DNA of 64,000 nucleotides, taken from Halostella litorea (GTDB taxonomy: Archaea; Halobacteriota; Halobacteria; Halobacteriales; Natronoarchaeaceae). Position 1 is the stretch's first letter; each line of letters opens with the position of its first letter. Of this stretch, positions 53,797 through 62,391 are shown piece after piece. The DNA is taken from NCBI RefSeq assembly GCF_004785955.1, contig NZ_ML214300.1:1-64000 (forward strand), in the 5' to 3' direction. A program made the position numbers and the translations under genes. The notes below the pieces were generated by a model that was not told the origin of the DNA, did no database searches, and saw only the letters and a program-made list of their open reading frames with translations.

Positions 53797-54752
53797 GTTC
53801 GGAACGCACGGATACGGCGGACGTCCCGCCGCTGACGGAGGGGATCGCGCCCGGAACCGCGACCGACCCGGACGTATCGAGCGACGAGCCGGCCACGGTG
53901 ACCGTCGACGGGATCGAGGTGTCGCTCGACGCGGGCGACACGCTGCTGGACGCCGTCGAGGCGGTCGAGCCCGACGAGTCGGTTCCGGCGCTGTGTAGCT
54001 ACGACAGACAGGAGATCGGCCCGCGGAGCGAGTGCCGGACCTGCATGGTCGAAACCGACGCGTACGGCGTCGTCCCGGCCTGTAGCTTCCCGGTCGAGGA
54101 CGGCATGACGGTCAGCACCGCGGCGGAGGCGGCCGCCGAGGCGCGCGACGTGAACCTCGACCTGGTGCTGTCGGACCACAACCTGCGCTGTACGACCTGC
54201 GGGAAGAACGGCCGCTGCGAACTGCAGGACGCCGCCATCGATCAGGAGGTCGAGGAGCCGCGTTACGGGGTGCTGGACGACCGCGAGGAGTACGAGCCGA
54301 TCGACGACTCCTCGTCGTTCATCCAGATAGACCGCAACAAGTGCATCCTCTGTAACCGCTGCGTCGAGGCCTGCAACGACGTGCAGGTCGAGGGCGTCCT
54401 CCGCATGGAGGGGTCGGGGCAGGACACGCGGATCGGCTTCCAGAACGACGCCGCGACGATGGAAGAGTCCACCTGCGTCTCCTGTGGCCACTGCGTCACC
54501 GTCTGCCCGACCGGGTCGCTCGTGGAGAAGGGGATCGAGGACGCGACGACGATCCCGATCCCCGGGTTCACCCAGAAGAACAGCGTCGGTAAGACCTACG
54601 AGAACTCCGGGGAGACGAAGGGGCCGATGACGCCGAAGAAGCGCCCGGAGCGCCCGGACGCCGACGGGGAGTCGGCCACGGCCGATGAAGGATCCAGTGC
54701 CGGCGACGACCCCGGCGGCGTCTGGAGCGACGACGGGGGTGACTGGCCGTGA
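53793..54752 (+). CDS. NuoG-like iron-sulfur electron-transfer subunit (formate dehydrogenase-associated)
   Basis: 319 aa. It begins with a [2Fe-2S] ferredoxin part (LCSYDRQEIGPRSECRTCMV, PACSFPV). A NuoG-type cluster region (SDHNLRCTTCGKNGRCELQD) follows, then two [4Fe-4S] ferredoxin motifs CILCNRCVEAC and CVSCGHCVTVCP. This is the NuoG N-terminal wiring without its molybdopterin domain. It would carry electrons from FdhF toward the NuoF-like subunit. The tail is acidic and disordered. Coupled on both sides by 4-nt overlaps. Confidence 0.9.
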   Translation: MSSERTDTADVPPLTEGIAPGTATDPDVSSDEPATVTVDGIEVSLDAGDTLLDAVEAVEPDESVPALCSYDRQEIGPRSECRTCMVETDAYGVVPACSFPVEDGMTVSTAAEAAAEARDVNLDLVLSDHNLRCTTCGKNGRCELQDAAIDQEVEEPRYGVLDDREEYEPIDDSSSFIQIDRNKCILCNRCVEACNDVQVEGVLRMEGSGQDTRIGFQNDAATMEESTCVSCGHCVTVCPTGSLVEKGIEDATTIPIPGFTQKNSVGKTYENSGETKGPMTPKKRPERPDADGESATADEGSSAGDDPGGVWSDDGGDWP

Positions 54753-57016
54753 GCGACGAACTCGACGGCGTCGCCGGCTACATGCAACAGGCGAAAGAGC
54801 AGGCGATGGAGAACGTCGAGAACGTCGCCGAGGGCGTCGCCGCCGAGACGCTCCCCGAGGGCAAACTGTTCGAGATCGCCCAGTCGATCGGCGACAAGCG
54901 CCTGGAGGAACTGAACGTCGCGGACACCACCTGTGGCTACTGCGCCGTCGGCTGCCGGTTCGACCTGTACTCCGACGGCGAGGAGGTGCTCGCCGCGCGG
55001 CCCACCGCCGAGGAGGACGCGCCCGTCAACGGCATCTCGACGTGCGTGAAAGGGAAGTTCGGCTACGACTTCGTCAACTCCGACGACCGCCTGACCGCGC
55101 CGCTGGTCCGCGACGAGTCGGGCGAGTTCCGCGAGGCGTCGTGGGACGAGGCGCTGTCCCGTGTCGCCGAGGGACTCGGCGGGATCAAGGAGGAACACGG
55201 CGGCGACGCGCTGTCGGTGATCGCCTCCTCGAAGGCGACCAACGAGGAGAACTACCTGATGGGCAAGTTCGCCCGGCAGGTGCTCGGCACCAACAGTGTC
55301 GACAACTGCAACCGCCTCTGTCACTCCTCGACGGTCGCCGGCCTGGCCCAGACGTACGGCTACGGCGCGGCCTCCATCAGCACGGAGGACCTCGAACTCG
55401 CCGACTGCATCCTTCTGACGGGGTCGAACACCACGGAGGCCCACCCGGTGCTGGCGACGCGGATCAAGCAGAACGTCCGGGACGGCGCGGACCTGCTCGT
55501 GTTCGACCCGCGGGAGGTCCAGATCGCCGAGTACGCCACCCAGTACAGCCAGGTCAACCCCGGCTACGACGCGGTGTGGATCAACGCCGTCACCCGCCAC
55601 ATCGTCAACAACGACCTCCACGACGAGGAGTTCGTCGCGGAGCGGACGACCGGGTTCGAGGACCTGAAGGAGTCGCTCCAGGAGTTCACGCCGGAGCGCG
55701 TCGAGGAGATAACCGGGATCCCGCACGCGGAGATCGTGTCGGCAGCCGAGACCATCGCCGAGGCGGACCGCACCGTCTTCGGATGGACGCTCGGCCTCAC
55801 CGAGCACTCCCACGGCACGGAGAACGTGCTGGCGATGGCGAACCTCGCGGCGGTCACGGGCAACCTCGGCAAGCCCGGGGCCGGCGTCTCGCCGTTCCGC
55901 GGCCAGAACAACGTGCAGGGCGGCGGCGGCGACATGGGGCCGCTACCGGACAACTTCCCCGGCTATCAGGACATCGCCGACGACGAGGTCCGCGCGAAGT
56001 TCGAGGACGCCTGGGACTGCGACATCTCCGGGGAGTACGGCTACTACACCACCCAGATGTTCCTCGCGGCGGACGACGACGACCTGCGGGGGATGTACGT
56101 GATCGGCGAGAACCCCGCGCTCTCCGAACCGGGCGTCAACCACGCCGAGGACGTGCTCGCCGACCTGGACTTCCTCGTCGTGCAGGACCTGTTCGTCACC
56201 GAGACCGCACAGTACGCCGACGTGGTGTTGCCGGCCTGCTCGTTCGTCGAGAAGACCGGGACGTTCACCAACACCGACCGGACCGTCCAGAAGGTAAACG
56301 AGGTGATGGAGCCCAAGGGCGACTCGCGGCCCGACTGGAGGATACTCCAGGACCTGGCCAACCGGATGGGCCGGGACTGGGACTACGACTCGACCGCGGA
56401 GGTCATGGACGAGGTGAACTCGCTGACGCCGCTGTACGGCGGCGTCACCCACGAGCGCGTCGAGCGCGAGGGCGGCCTCCAGTGGCCCTGCTGGGACGAG
56501 GACCACCCGGGCACCGAACGGCTATACACCGAGGAGTTCAATACTGACGACGGGAAGGCCCACCTGCAGGGCGTCGGCTTCAGCGAACCGGCCGAGACGC
56601 CGGACGAGGAGTACCCGTTCACGCTGACGACCGGCCGGGTGCTGTACCAGTACCACACCGGCACGATGACCCACCGCGAGGAGGGGATCATGCAGTACAC
56701 GCCGAGCGACTTCGTCGAGGTACACCCCGACACCGCCGCGAGCCACGGGATCGAGAGCGGCGACATGGTGCGGATCGCGTCCCGCCGCGGCGAGATCACG
56801 GTGCCCGCGCAGGTGACCGACCGCGTCGGGCCGGACAACGTGTTCGTCCCGATCCACTTCGCCGAGAGCGCGGTGAACCGCCTGACCGACGAGGAGCGCC
56901 TCGACCCGGCCGCGGCGACGCCCGAGTTCAAGGTGTCGGCCGTCCGGATCGCGCCCGCGGAGGGCGAGTCCGAACCGGTCCGACCCTCCGGGGCCGACGT
57001 CACGGGGGACGACTGA
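54749..57016 (+). CDS. fdhF: molybdopterin formate dehydrogenase catalytic subunit
   Basis: 755 aa from GTG. A 60-residue helical N-terminus precedes the [4Fe-4S] ligands Cys62, 65, 69 and 99 (CGYCAVGC, STCVKG). The active site is CNRLCHSSTVAG with Cys191 in the selenocysteine position and His192. Arg384 in SPFRGQNNVQGGGGDMG fits the conserved arginine. The C-terminal TTGRVLYQYHTGTMTHR and VFVPIHF are MopB cofactor-binding segments. It oxidises formate to CO2 (or the reverse). Third gene of the operon. Confidence 0.9.
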   Translation: MSDELDGVAGYMQQAKEQAMENVENVAEGVAAETLPEGKLFEIAQSIGDKRLEELNVADTTCGYCAVGCRFDLYSDGEEVLAARPTAEEDAPVNGISTCVKGKFGYDFVNSDDRLTAPLVRDESGEFREASWDEALSRVAEGLGGIKEEHGGDALSVIASSKATNEENYLMGKFARQVLGTNSVDNCNRLCHSSTVAGLAQTYGYGAASISTEDLELADCILLTGSNTTEAHPVLATRIKQNVRDGADLLVFDPREVQIAEYATQYSQVNPGYDAVWINAVTRHIVNNDLHDEEFVAERTTGFEDLKESLQEFTPERVEEITGIPHAEIVSAAETIAEADRTVFGWTLGLTEHSHGTENVLAMANLAAVTGNLGKPGAGVSPFRGQNNVQGGGGDMGPLPDNFPGYQDIADDEVRAKFEDAWDCDISGEYGYYTTQMFLAADDDDLRGMYVIGENPALSEPGVNHAEDVLADLDFLVVQDLFVTETAQYADVVLPACSFVEKTGTFTNTDRTVQKVNEVMEPKGDSRPDWRILQDLANRMGRDWDYDSTAEVMDEVNSLTPLYGGVTHERVEREGGLQWPCWDEDHPGTERLYTEEFNTDDGKAHLQGVGFSEPAETPDEEYPFTLTTGRVLYQYHTGTMTHREEGIMQYTPSDFVEVHPDTAASHGIESGDMVRIASRRGEITVPAQVTDRVGPDNVFVPIHFAESAVNRLTDEERLDPAAATPEFKVSAVRIAPAEGESEPVRPSGADVTGDD

Positions 57017-57018
57017 CC

Positions 57019-57759
57019 ATGGCGGAGCCACGCGACGCGTACCCCGAGACGGCCACCAAGGGCGGCCGCGACGAGGGCGGCGACGCCGAGGGCGAGGCGG
57101 CGCTCCGGGCGGCGCTGGCCGAGCACGGCGAGGACCTCGCGGGCGTCGTCGGGACCACCGACGAAATCGACGACCTCCTCACGACGGCCATACTGGTGAT
57201 CGCCAGCGCGGACGATGAGGAGGTCCAGCACGTCACCGAATCGACCGCCAACCTGGTGAAGGCCGCCGACGGGCTGTCGACCGACGGCGCGGCCGACCTC
57301 GCGGCGGAACTGGGCGACAGCGCGGACGACCTGGCGGTGACGCTCGATACCGTCCTCGAACTCCAGCGCGCGGGCCACCTCGACGACCTCGTGACGATAG
57401 CGACCGCGTTCTCGGAGTCGCTGTCCCCGGGGGAGGTCGAGGAACTGGCGACGACGCTGGAGGACAACGGCGACGAACTCGTCGGGGCGCTCGACGTGGT
57501 GCTGGAGCTCCAGCGGGAGGACCAGCTCGAGGACCTCGTGACCCTCGCCAAGACGTTCTCCGCCATCGAAGCCGACGCGGACACCGTGCGGGGGTTGAAC
57601 ACCGTGCTGGCCGCCGTCGGCGAGGCCGAGCGGGAGTCGGAGCCGGTCGGCGTGCTCGGACTGTTCCGGAAACTGCGGGGCCGCGACGCCCGCGCCGGGC
57701 TCGGCTACCTCGTCTCGCTCCTGAAGGCACAGGGCCGCCGGCTCCGGAACGACCGATAG
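57019..57759 (+). CDS. DUF1641 family protein (formate dehydrogenase-associated)
   Basis: 246 aa, helical and acidic. Residues about 60-180 contain two related helical stretches (ADDLAVTLDTVLELQRAGHLDDL and GDELVGALDVVLELQREDQLEDL), and GLFRKLRGRDARAGLGYLVSLLKAQG is the conserved DUF1641 end. DUF1641 genes sit beside formate dehydrogenase genes in bacilli and archaea, so an assembly or electron-transfer adaptor role is inferred. It starts 2 nt after fdhF and 4 nt before the next GTG. Confidence 0.85.
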   Translation: MAEPRDAYPETATKGGRDEGGDAEGEAALRAALAEHGEDLAGVVGTTDEIDDLLTTAILVIASADDEEVQHVTESTANLVKAADGLSTDGAADLAAELGDSADDLAVTLDTVLELQRAGHLDDLVTIATAFSESLSPGEVEELATTLEDNGDELVGALDVVLELQREDQLEDLVTLAKTFSAIEADADTVRGLNTVLAAVGEAERESEPVGVLGLFRKLRGRDARAGLGYLVSLLKAQGRRLRNDR

Positions 57760-57763
57760 CGCC

Positions 57764-59716
57764 GTGACGGACGAAGGCCCGGACCCCTCGACCGTCTGCC
57801 CGCGCTGTGCCGTCGGGTGTCACCTGGAACCCGGCGACGGAGGCCGGGCATCGGGACGGCCCGGCCCGGCGAACCCGAACGGCCGGCTCTGTGCGAAGGG
57901 CGTCGCCGCGTTCGAACCGCTCGACGACCGCCTGACCGAGCCGCTGGTCCGCCGCGACGGGGAACTGGTCGCGGCGTCCTGGGAGACGGCGTACGACCGC
58001 GTCGCCGAGGGGTTCCGGCGGATCCGCGACCGGCACGGCCCCGACGCGCTGGCGTTTCTCGGCGCGCCCCACTGCACCAACGAGGAGAACTACCTGCTCC
58101 AGAAGCTCGCGCGGACGCTCGGGACGAACAACGTCGACAACCGCGCCCGCCTCTGTCACAGCGGGACGGCGCGGGCGCTGTCCGAGCGGGTCGGCTGGCC
58201 GGCGACCACGAACGGCCTCGACGACGTCGGCGACGCCGACGTGATCCTGGTCGCCGGCGCGAACCCCGCGAAGCGCCAGCCCGTCGCGTTCAACTCGTTC
58301 GTCCGGCCGGCCGTCGCCGACGGAACGACGCTCGTCCACGTCGACCCCGTCGGCAACGAGACGACGCGGCTCGCGGACGTCCACCTCGCCCCGCGCCCCG
58401 GGACGGACGCGACCGTGTTCGACCTGCTGGCCGCGGGCGTGGTCGAGGCAGGCGGGGTCGACCGCGAGTTCGTCGCCGAACGCACACGAGGCTACGAGGC
58501 GTTCGCCGCGGCGCTCGGGGGGTCGTTCGACCGTGAAGCGGCGCTCTCGGCGGCGGGCGTGGACCCCGCCACGCTCGACCGCGTCGCCGACCGGATCGCC
58601 TCGGCCGATCGCGTCGCGGCGATGGTTGGCACCGGCGTCGAGGGCGGCGAGGGGCCGGCGAACGCGCCGGACTCGCTCCTGAACCTCCTGTTGCTGACGG
58701 GCAACCTCGGCCGCCGCGGCACCGGCCTCCACGTACTCCGCGGCCTCGTCAACGAGCAGGGCGCGACGGACGCGGGCTGCGTCCCCGACCGGTTGCCCGG
58801 GCATCGGTCCGTCACCGATCCCAACGCGCGCGACCGCGTCGCCGAGGCGTGGGGAACCGCGCCGCCCGCGGATCCGGGGATGACCGCGACGGAACTGCTC
58901 GGGGCGTTCGGCGACGAGGTCCGCGGCGCGCTGGTCGTCGGGGAGAACCCCGCCGTCTCGAAGCGCCAGCTGGACTGGGTCCGCGACCGGCTGGACGCGC
59001 TCGACCTGCTCGCGGTGGTCGAAGTCGCCGAGAGCGAGACGACGCGCCACGCCGACGTGGTGTTGCCCGCGGCGTCCGGCGTGGAGAAGGCCGGAACCGT
59101 CACCAACCTCGACAGGCACGTCCAGCGGCTTCGCCCGACCGCGTCGCCGCCGAGCGACGCGCGGCCCGATGCCGCCGTCCTCCGCGACCTGGGAAAGCGG
59201 CTCCTGCCCGACTCCGGGCACTTCGACTACGAGTCGGTCGGCGAGGTGTTCGACGAACTGACCGCGGTCGCGCCCCCATACGCCGGGGCAACGTACGCGG
59301 AAATCAGCGAGACGCCGCGCCGCTGGCCGTTCGACCGCGACGGCGTGTTATACCGCGAATCGTTCGACACGCCGGACGGGCTCGCGCCGTTCGAACCCCC
59401 GGGCGGCGTCGCCGAACCCGCCCCCGAGACGGGGCTCGTGCTCGTGACCGGCGGCAGGTCCAGCGACGCCGACGACGCCGGGGACCGCACGGTTCGGCTC
59501 CATCCCGACGACGCCGCCGACCGCGGCGTCGAGCGGAACGCCCCGGTCCTCGTGACGGACGGCGATACGACCGTCGATGCAACGGCGACGCTGGACGACG
59601 GCGTCCGGCGGGGCGCGGCGTACGTCCACGCTGTCGACGCCGACCCGTTCCTCCGGTGTGGTGCGACGACGGTCGACGTGCGACCGCGCGACGGGACGTC
59701 CGGATCGACCGAGTAG
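57764..59716 (+). CDS. second molybdopterin oxidoreductase, FdhF paralogue
   Basis: 650 aa from GTG. [4Fe-4S] ligands Cys12, 15, 19 and 43 (CPRCAVGC, LCAKG) and the active-site pair Cys131-His132 (RARLCHSGTARAL) parallel FdhF, and the conserved arginine is kept in VLRGLVNEQGATDAG. The NNVQG loop and the long C-terminal cofactor domain are shortened. It could be an active second formate dehydrogenase, a nitrate reductase-like enzyme, or a chaperone-like partner. Last gene of the operon, 4 nt after DUF1641. Confidence 0.8.
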   Translation: MTDEGPDPSTVCPRCAVGCHLEPGDGGRASGRPGPANPNGRLCAKGVAAFEPLDDRLTEPLVRRDGELVAASWETAYDRVAEGFRRIRDRHGPDALAFLGAPHCTNEENYLLQKLARTLGTNNVDNRARLCHSGTARALSERVGWPATTNGLDDVGDADVILVAGANPAKRQPVAFNSFVRPAVADGTTLVHVDPVGNETTRLADVHLAPRPGTDATVFDLLAAGVVEAGGVDREFVAERTRGYEAFAAALGGSFDREAALSAAGVDPATLDRVADRIASADRVAAMVGTGVEGGEGPANAPDSLLNLLLLTGNLGRRGTGLHVLRGLVNEQGATDAGCVPDRLPGHRSVTDPNARDRVAEAWGTAPPADPGMTATELLGAFGDEVRGALVVGENPAVSKRQLDWVRDRLDALDLLAVVEVAESETTRHADVVLPAASGVEKAGTVTNLDRHVQRLRPTASPPSDARPDAAVLRDLGKRLLPDSGHFDYESVGEVFDELTAVAPPYAGATYAEISETPRRWPFDRDGVLYRESFDTPDGLAPFEPPGGVAEPAPETGLVLVTGGRSSDADDAGDRTVRLHPDDAADRGVERNAPVLVTDGDTTVDATATLDDGVRRGAAYVHAVDADPFLRCGATTVDVRPRDGTSGSTE

Positions 59717-59823
59717 CCGCGGTAGCGAGGACTTTAGCGGACGAAGCCGTCGGACGACTCGGCGGTCAGGGATCCCCGTCATCCCCGGAGATTCAGTATA
59801 GCGAAATATAATTTACCAGTGTC

Positions 59824-60891
59824 TCACGCATCGTCGGGTAGCACCCGGTACACGTTCGCCTCGTACGTCTCACGGACTCTGTCGCCCCAGTTGTGGGTGT
59901 ACGTGTCGATCACGTCCTGCGCGACGTCACCCCGCAGGTACTTCACGATGCCGCGGTCGCCGGTCCGGTCCCGGAGATGCGTCGTGAAGAAGTGCCGGAA
60001 GTAGTGGGGCGTGACGTTCGCCGCCGCGCCGCCGCCTGACCGGTACCACCCCCGCTTCCGGGCGTGTGTCTCGACGGCGTGATGGACCATGTCGGGGGTG
60101 AGCCGCCGCCCCCAGTCGCCGCTCGTGCTGGTAAACAGCGGCTCCGCGGGCGATGTCGTGTCCGGCCGGATCGCAAGCCAGCGGCCGAGGACCCGCCGGA
60201 GTTCGTCGTCGACCGGAACGACCGTGGCGCGCTTGCGCTTGTTCGACGCCGTCCGCTCCTCGCCGTTGACCACCTCGCCGCGGGCGGGTTCTGCCGCGAC
60301 GTAGACCGAGTCCGGCCGTTCGGCAATTTGTGGCCGACGCGACGCATTGTCGCGGTCGAACGGCACCGACGAGAGGTGGACGTCCCGCCGGTCGAGGTTG
60401 CAGAGCTCGCCGACCCGCATCCCGGTCTTCAGCAGCGTCACGACGACCGCACGCTCCAGGGGGTGCGTGACGTCCGCGACGAACTCCCGCATGTCCGGGA
60501 GCGGGACGTCCCTCCGTTCGGGGTCCGTGTCGATCGTCTCGTCCATCTCCTCGACGACCAGCGTCATTGGGTTGGCGTCGAACGCACCCACCTGGGTCAT
60601 GTACGCGTAGAACCGGTGGAGGTAGGAGGCGTACGTCGCGACGGTGCTCTCGGCCACGCTGCCACGGATATCGTGGATCCAGGCCATGCAGTCCCGGTGG
60701 GACGCGGCCGCCAGCGCCGTCTCGGTCCCGGCCGGGTTGCGGTCGGGGTCGGCGAGGAAGCGCTCGAACCGCCGCAGGACCCGCTCGTAGGCGTCCCTCG
60801 TCCGGTCGCTTTTCCCGTGGTACGCGACGTCCTGCAGGAAATAGGCCACGGGGTCCTCGATGTCGCCGGGATCCGGACCGATCGTGCTCAT
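59824..60891 (-). CDS. XerC/D-like tyrosine recombinase (integrase)
   Basis: 355 aa. SAM-like N-terminal domain (YERVLRRFERFLADPDRNPAG) and C-terminal catalytic domain with Arg159 (KTGMRVGELCNL), a basic SNKRKR segment (likely Lys218 or 220), HYFRH (His296, Arg299) and the nucleophile Tyr331 in DVIDTYTHNW. The second conserved His is replaced (RGD around 321-322), which is usual for haloarchaeal members. Site-specific recombination by strand transfer. Coupled to the DUF5805 gene by a 4-nt overlap. Confidence 0.9.
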   Translation of the reverse strand: MSTIGPDPGDIEDPVAYFLQDVAYHGKSDRTRDAYERVLRRFERFLADPDRNPAGTETALAAASHRDCMAWIHDIRGSVAESTVATYASYLHRFYAYMTQVGAFDANPMTLVVEEMDETIDTDPERRDVPLPDMREFVADVTHPLERAVVVTLLKTGMRVGELCNLDRRDVHLSSVPFDRDNASRRPQIAERPDSVYVAAEPARGEVVNGEERTASNKRKRATVVPVDDELRRVLGRWLAIRPDTTSPAEPLFTSTSGDWGRRLTPDMVHHAVETHARKRGWYRSGGGAAANVTPHYFRHFFTTHLRDRTGDRGIVKYLRGDVAQDVIDTYTHNWGDRVRETYEANVYRVLPDDA

Positions 60892-61304
60892 CCGTCCACC
60901 TTCGTGTAGCCGCCGTGGCGACCGCTGTACCGAACCTCGTCGGCCGCCTGGAGCTCCTGCAGCGCGTCCTCCAGTCGGCTCTCGATGTCGCCGGTGAGCG
61001 CCTCGACGAGTTCGTCCCAGTCCCGGTACGCACCCGAATCGAGCGTCGCGAGGACCCGGTCTTCGAGGCCGTCACCCCCAGGGGTAGCGTCCGCAGAACC
61101 GGGTTCCTCCGGGCCGCCTTCGTCCCCCTCGGTTTCCGCATCGTCGGGGTCGAACCCGCGCCGCCCGGCCTGGACCATCGTCCGGACGAACTCGCTCTGG
61201 CTCATGTCGAGGTCGTCGGCGTGGTCGATCCAGCGCTCCTTCTGGTAACGCGGCACGAAGGTCTTCACCACGGTTCGCTCCGTCTCGTCTCCCTCGGCTG
61301 CCAT
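60888..61304 (-). CDS. DUF5805-type predicted ribbon-helix-helix DNA-binding protein
   Basis: 138 aa from the ATG at 61304. TERTVVKTFVPRYQKERWIDHADDLDMSQSEFVRTMVQAGRRGF is the conserved N-terminal part, with a RHH-like strand-helix pattern; the C-terminal GLEDRVLATLDSGAYRDWDELVEALTGDIESRLEDAL looks like a winged helix. Proteins of this type occur beside haloarchaeal integrase genes. The name DUF5805 is by recognition only. Probable autoregulator of the recombinase operon; palindromes lie directly upstream. Confidence 0.8.
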   Translation of the reverse strand: MAAEGDETERTVVKTFVPRYQKERWIDHADDLDMSQSEFVRTMVQAGRRGFDPDDAETEGDEGGPEEPGSADATPGGDGLEDRVLATLDSGAYRDWDELVEALTGDIESRLEDALQELQAADEVRYSGRHGGYTKVDG

Positions 61305-61348
61305 GTTCGACCCATCGCAGGTCGACCACTTCAACCTGTCCCACGGGT

Positions 61349-61370
61349 ACGAATAAGGTCATTTATTCGT
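61349..61370. promoter_or_regulatory. inverted repeat ACGAATAA-N6-TTATTCGT upstream of the DUF5805-recombinase operon
   Basis: Perfect 8-bp arms separated by GGTCAT, 44 nt before the DUF5805 ATG. Read on the minus strand it includes AATAAAT, a TATA candidate, so a bound dimer would block the promoter. Its 22-bp layout also recalls a small recombinase binding site. Confidence 0.55.
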
Positions 61371-61414
61371 GGTTGTAGTACCTTTTCAATCGCCGAATAC
61401 ACCGAATATCTGTG

Positions 61415-61430
61415 TTTATAGTACTATAAA
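61415..61430. repeat. perfect 16-bp palindrome TTTATAGTACTATAAA
   Basis: Fully self-complementary, without a spacer, 110 nt upstream of the DUF5805 start. Together with the next palindrome it could be a DNA-binding site array, a recombination site, or a hairpin. Confidence 0.6.
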
Positions 61431-61436
61431 ATCGGC

Positions 61437-61450
61437 TAGTAGTGCTACTA
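61437..61450. repeat. palindrome TAGTAGTGCTACTA
   Basis: Perfect 6-bp arms with a 2-nt centre, 6 nt after the 16-bp palindrome; shares the TAGTA word with it. Confidence 0.55.
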
Positions 61451-61863
61451 AGACGGATCAAAATATAGTCCATACTGGCACCCAACTTTCGCCACGATCG
61501 GTTCGATGTCGGATTCGAAACGACTTCTCACTCGAAGGACACACTGATCGAAGTGCCGTTCAGAAGGAGCCGGCCTCGTGTAGCGTCGGTGCAGTAATGG
61601 CGAGTCCGTGGGCCGCGGGACTCCGGCGAAGAAGTCGCAAAGGACGTTCGTTCGCCGCCGGGTCACTCAGCGAGTTACGGTGGGCGAGATGCCAACGGGA
61701 CACTAGCTGTGAGTCCACTCGTCGAGCCGGCCGCTGGCAGGCGTAGTATGCAGCCTCATCGCTTTGTGAACAACATGCGGATGTATCTACGCATGTGCTG
61801 TGGCGACAACGACTGAGGGCGTCACAGACGGTTGTGACCAGCCGTACCGTTGCTGCAGGCCAG

Positions 61864-62061
61864 TCAGCGGCCGTATCGCAGGTACGAGAACGCGAGGAAG
61901 GCGAGCACCGAACCGATGGCGAACCCCGCGAGTCCGAGGGGGCCGGACCCCAGCGACCCCATGATGCTACCGAAAACGACACCGACGAGTGCGCAAGCGA
62001 AGACGAGGAGGGCACCCGACTGCCAGTCCTCGACCAGATCCGCGACGCTCCGTTCGGCCAT
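61864..62061 (-). CDS. small two-helix membrane protein
   Basis: 65 aa: an acidic N-terminus (MAERSVADLVEDWQS) followed by two hydrophobic segments (residues about 17-39 and 41-61) with glycine-rich GSIMGSLGSGPLG between. No function is known. Composition and codon use are haloarchaeal, in contrast to the frames around it, so it is accepted despite its size. Start ATG at 62061. Confidence 0.7.
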   Translation of the reverse strand: MAERSVADLVEDWQSGALLVFACALVGVVFGSIMGSLGSGPLGLAGFAIGSVLAFLAFSYLRYGR

Positions 62062-62391
62062 GTCCGGCTATGCGCGTTCCGGGCGCTTTAGTCCACCGAC
62101 GGGCCAGCTACTCGTAAATCGTATACTGATATAGATAACGCACCCCAGGACGGGGCCGCAAGAGTTCGACTCTCGGACCGCCGTAGTGATGTATCGCGAC
62201 CAATGGCACTCAGGTCATCCTGAGCCATGGGCGACCGCCGGTAAGCTCGAATTTCCGCTCAGGAGGGCGTCACGACCCCGCTGGACGCCGGACCGTTGCG
62301 TCCGCTACGCTGCGAAACGGGTCGATTCAGATATGCTTTCGGCGACGCAATCCACGGATAACAAAGCGACCTGCGTGGGAGCGAAGGCGAT
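62062..62391. other. 330-nt intergenic region, no gene seen
   Basis: Moderately AT-rich at the left (GTAAATCGTATACTGATATAGATAACG, only partly promoter-like). A stretch AGAGTTCGACTCT around 62168-62180 resembles a tRNA T arm, but no matching cloverleaf exists. Nothing else is recognised. Confidence 0.4.

Larger units (their letters stand above)
61305..61863. other. AT-rich gene-free region upstream of the recombinase operon
   Basis: 559 nt without a credible gene. The first 150 nt are rich in palindromes and A/T. The remainder has mixed composition and only basic, unusual frames. No transposase, tRNA or terminal repeat was recognised. Confidence 0.5.

Noticed and set aside
59824-61304. Integrated virus or plasmid
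   Set aside because: A recombinase is present, but no capsid, terminase, primase or att repeats were found nearby; flanking genes are ordinary.
61369-61746. 125-codon plus-strand frame in the gene-free region
   Set aside because: Covers the palindromes, has unusual composition and no similarity to a known domain.
61560-62015. 151-codon minus-strand frame
   Set aside because: Ser/Arg-rich and overlaps the better supported 65-aa membrane gene.
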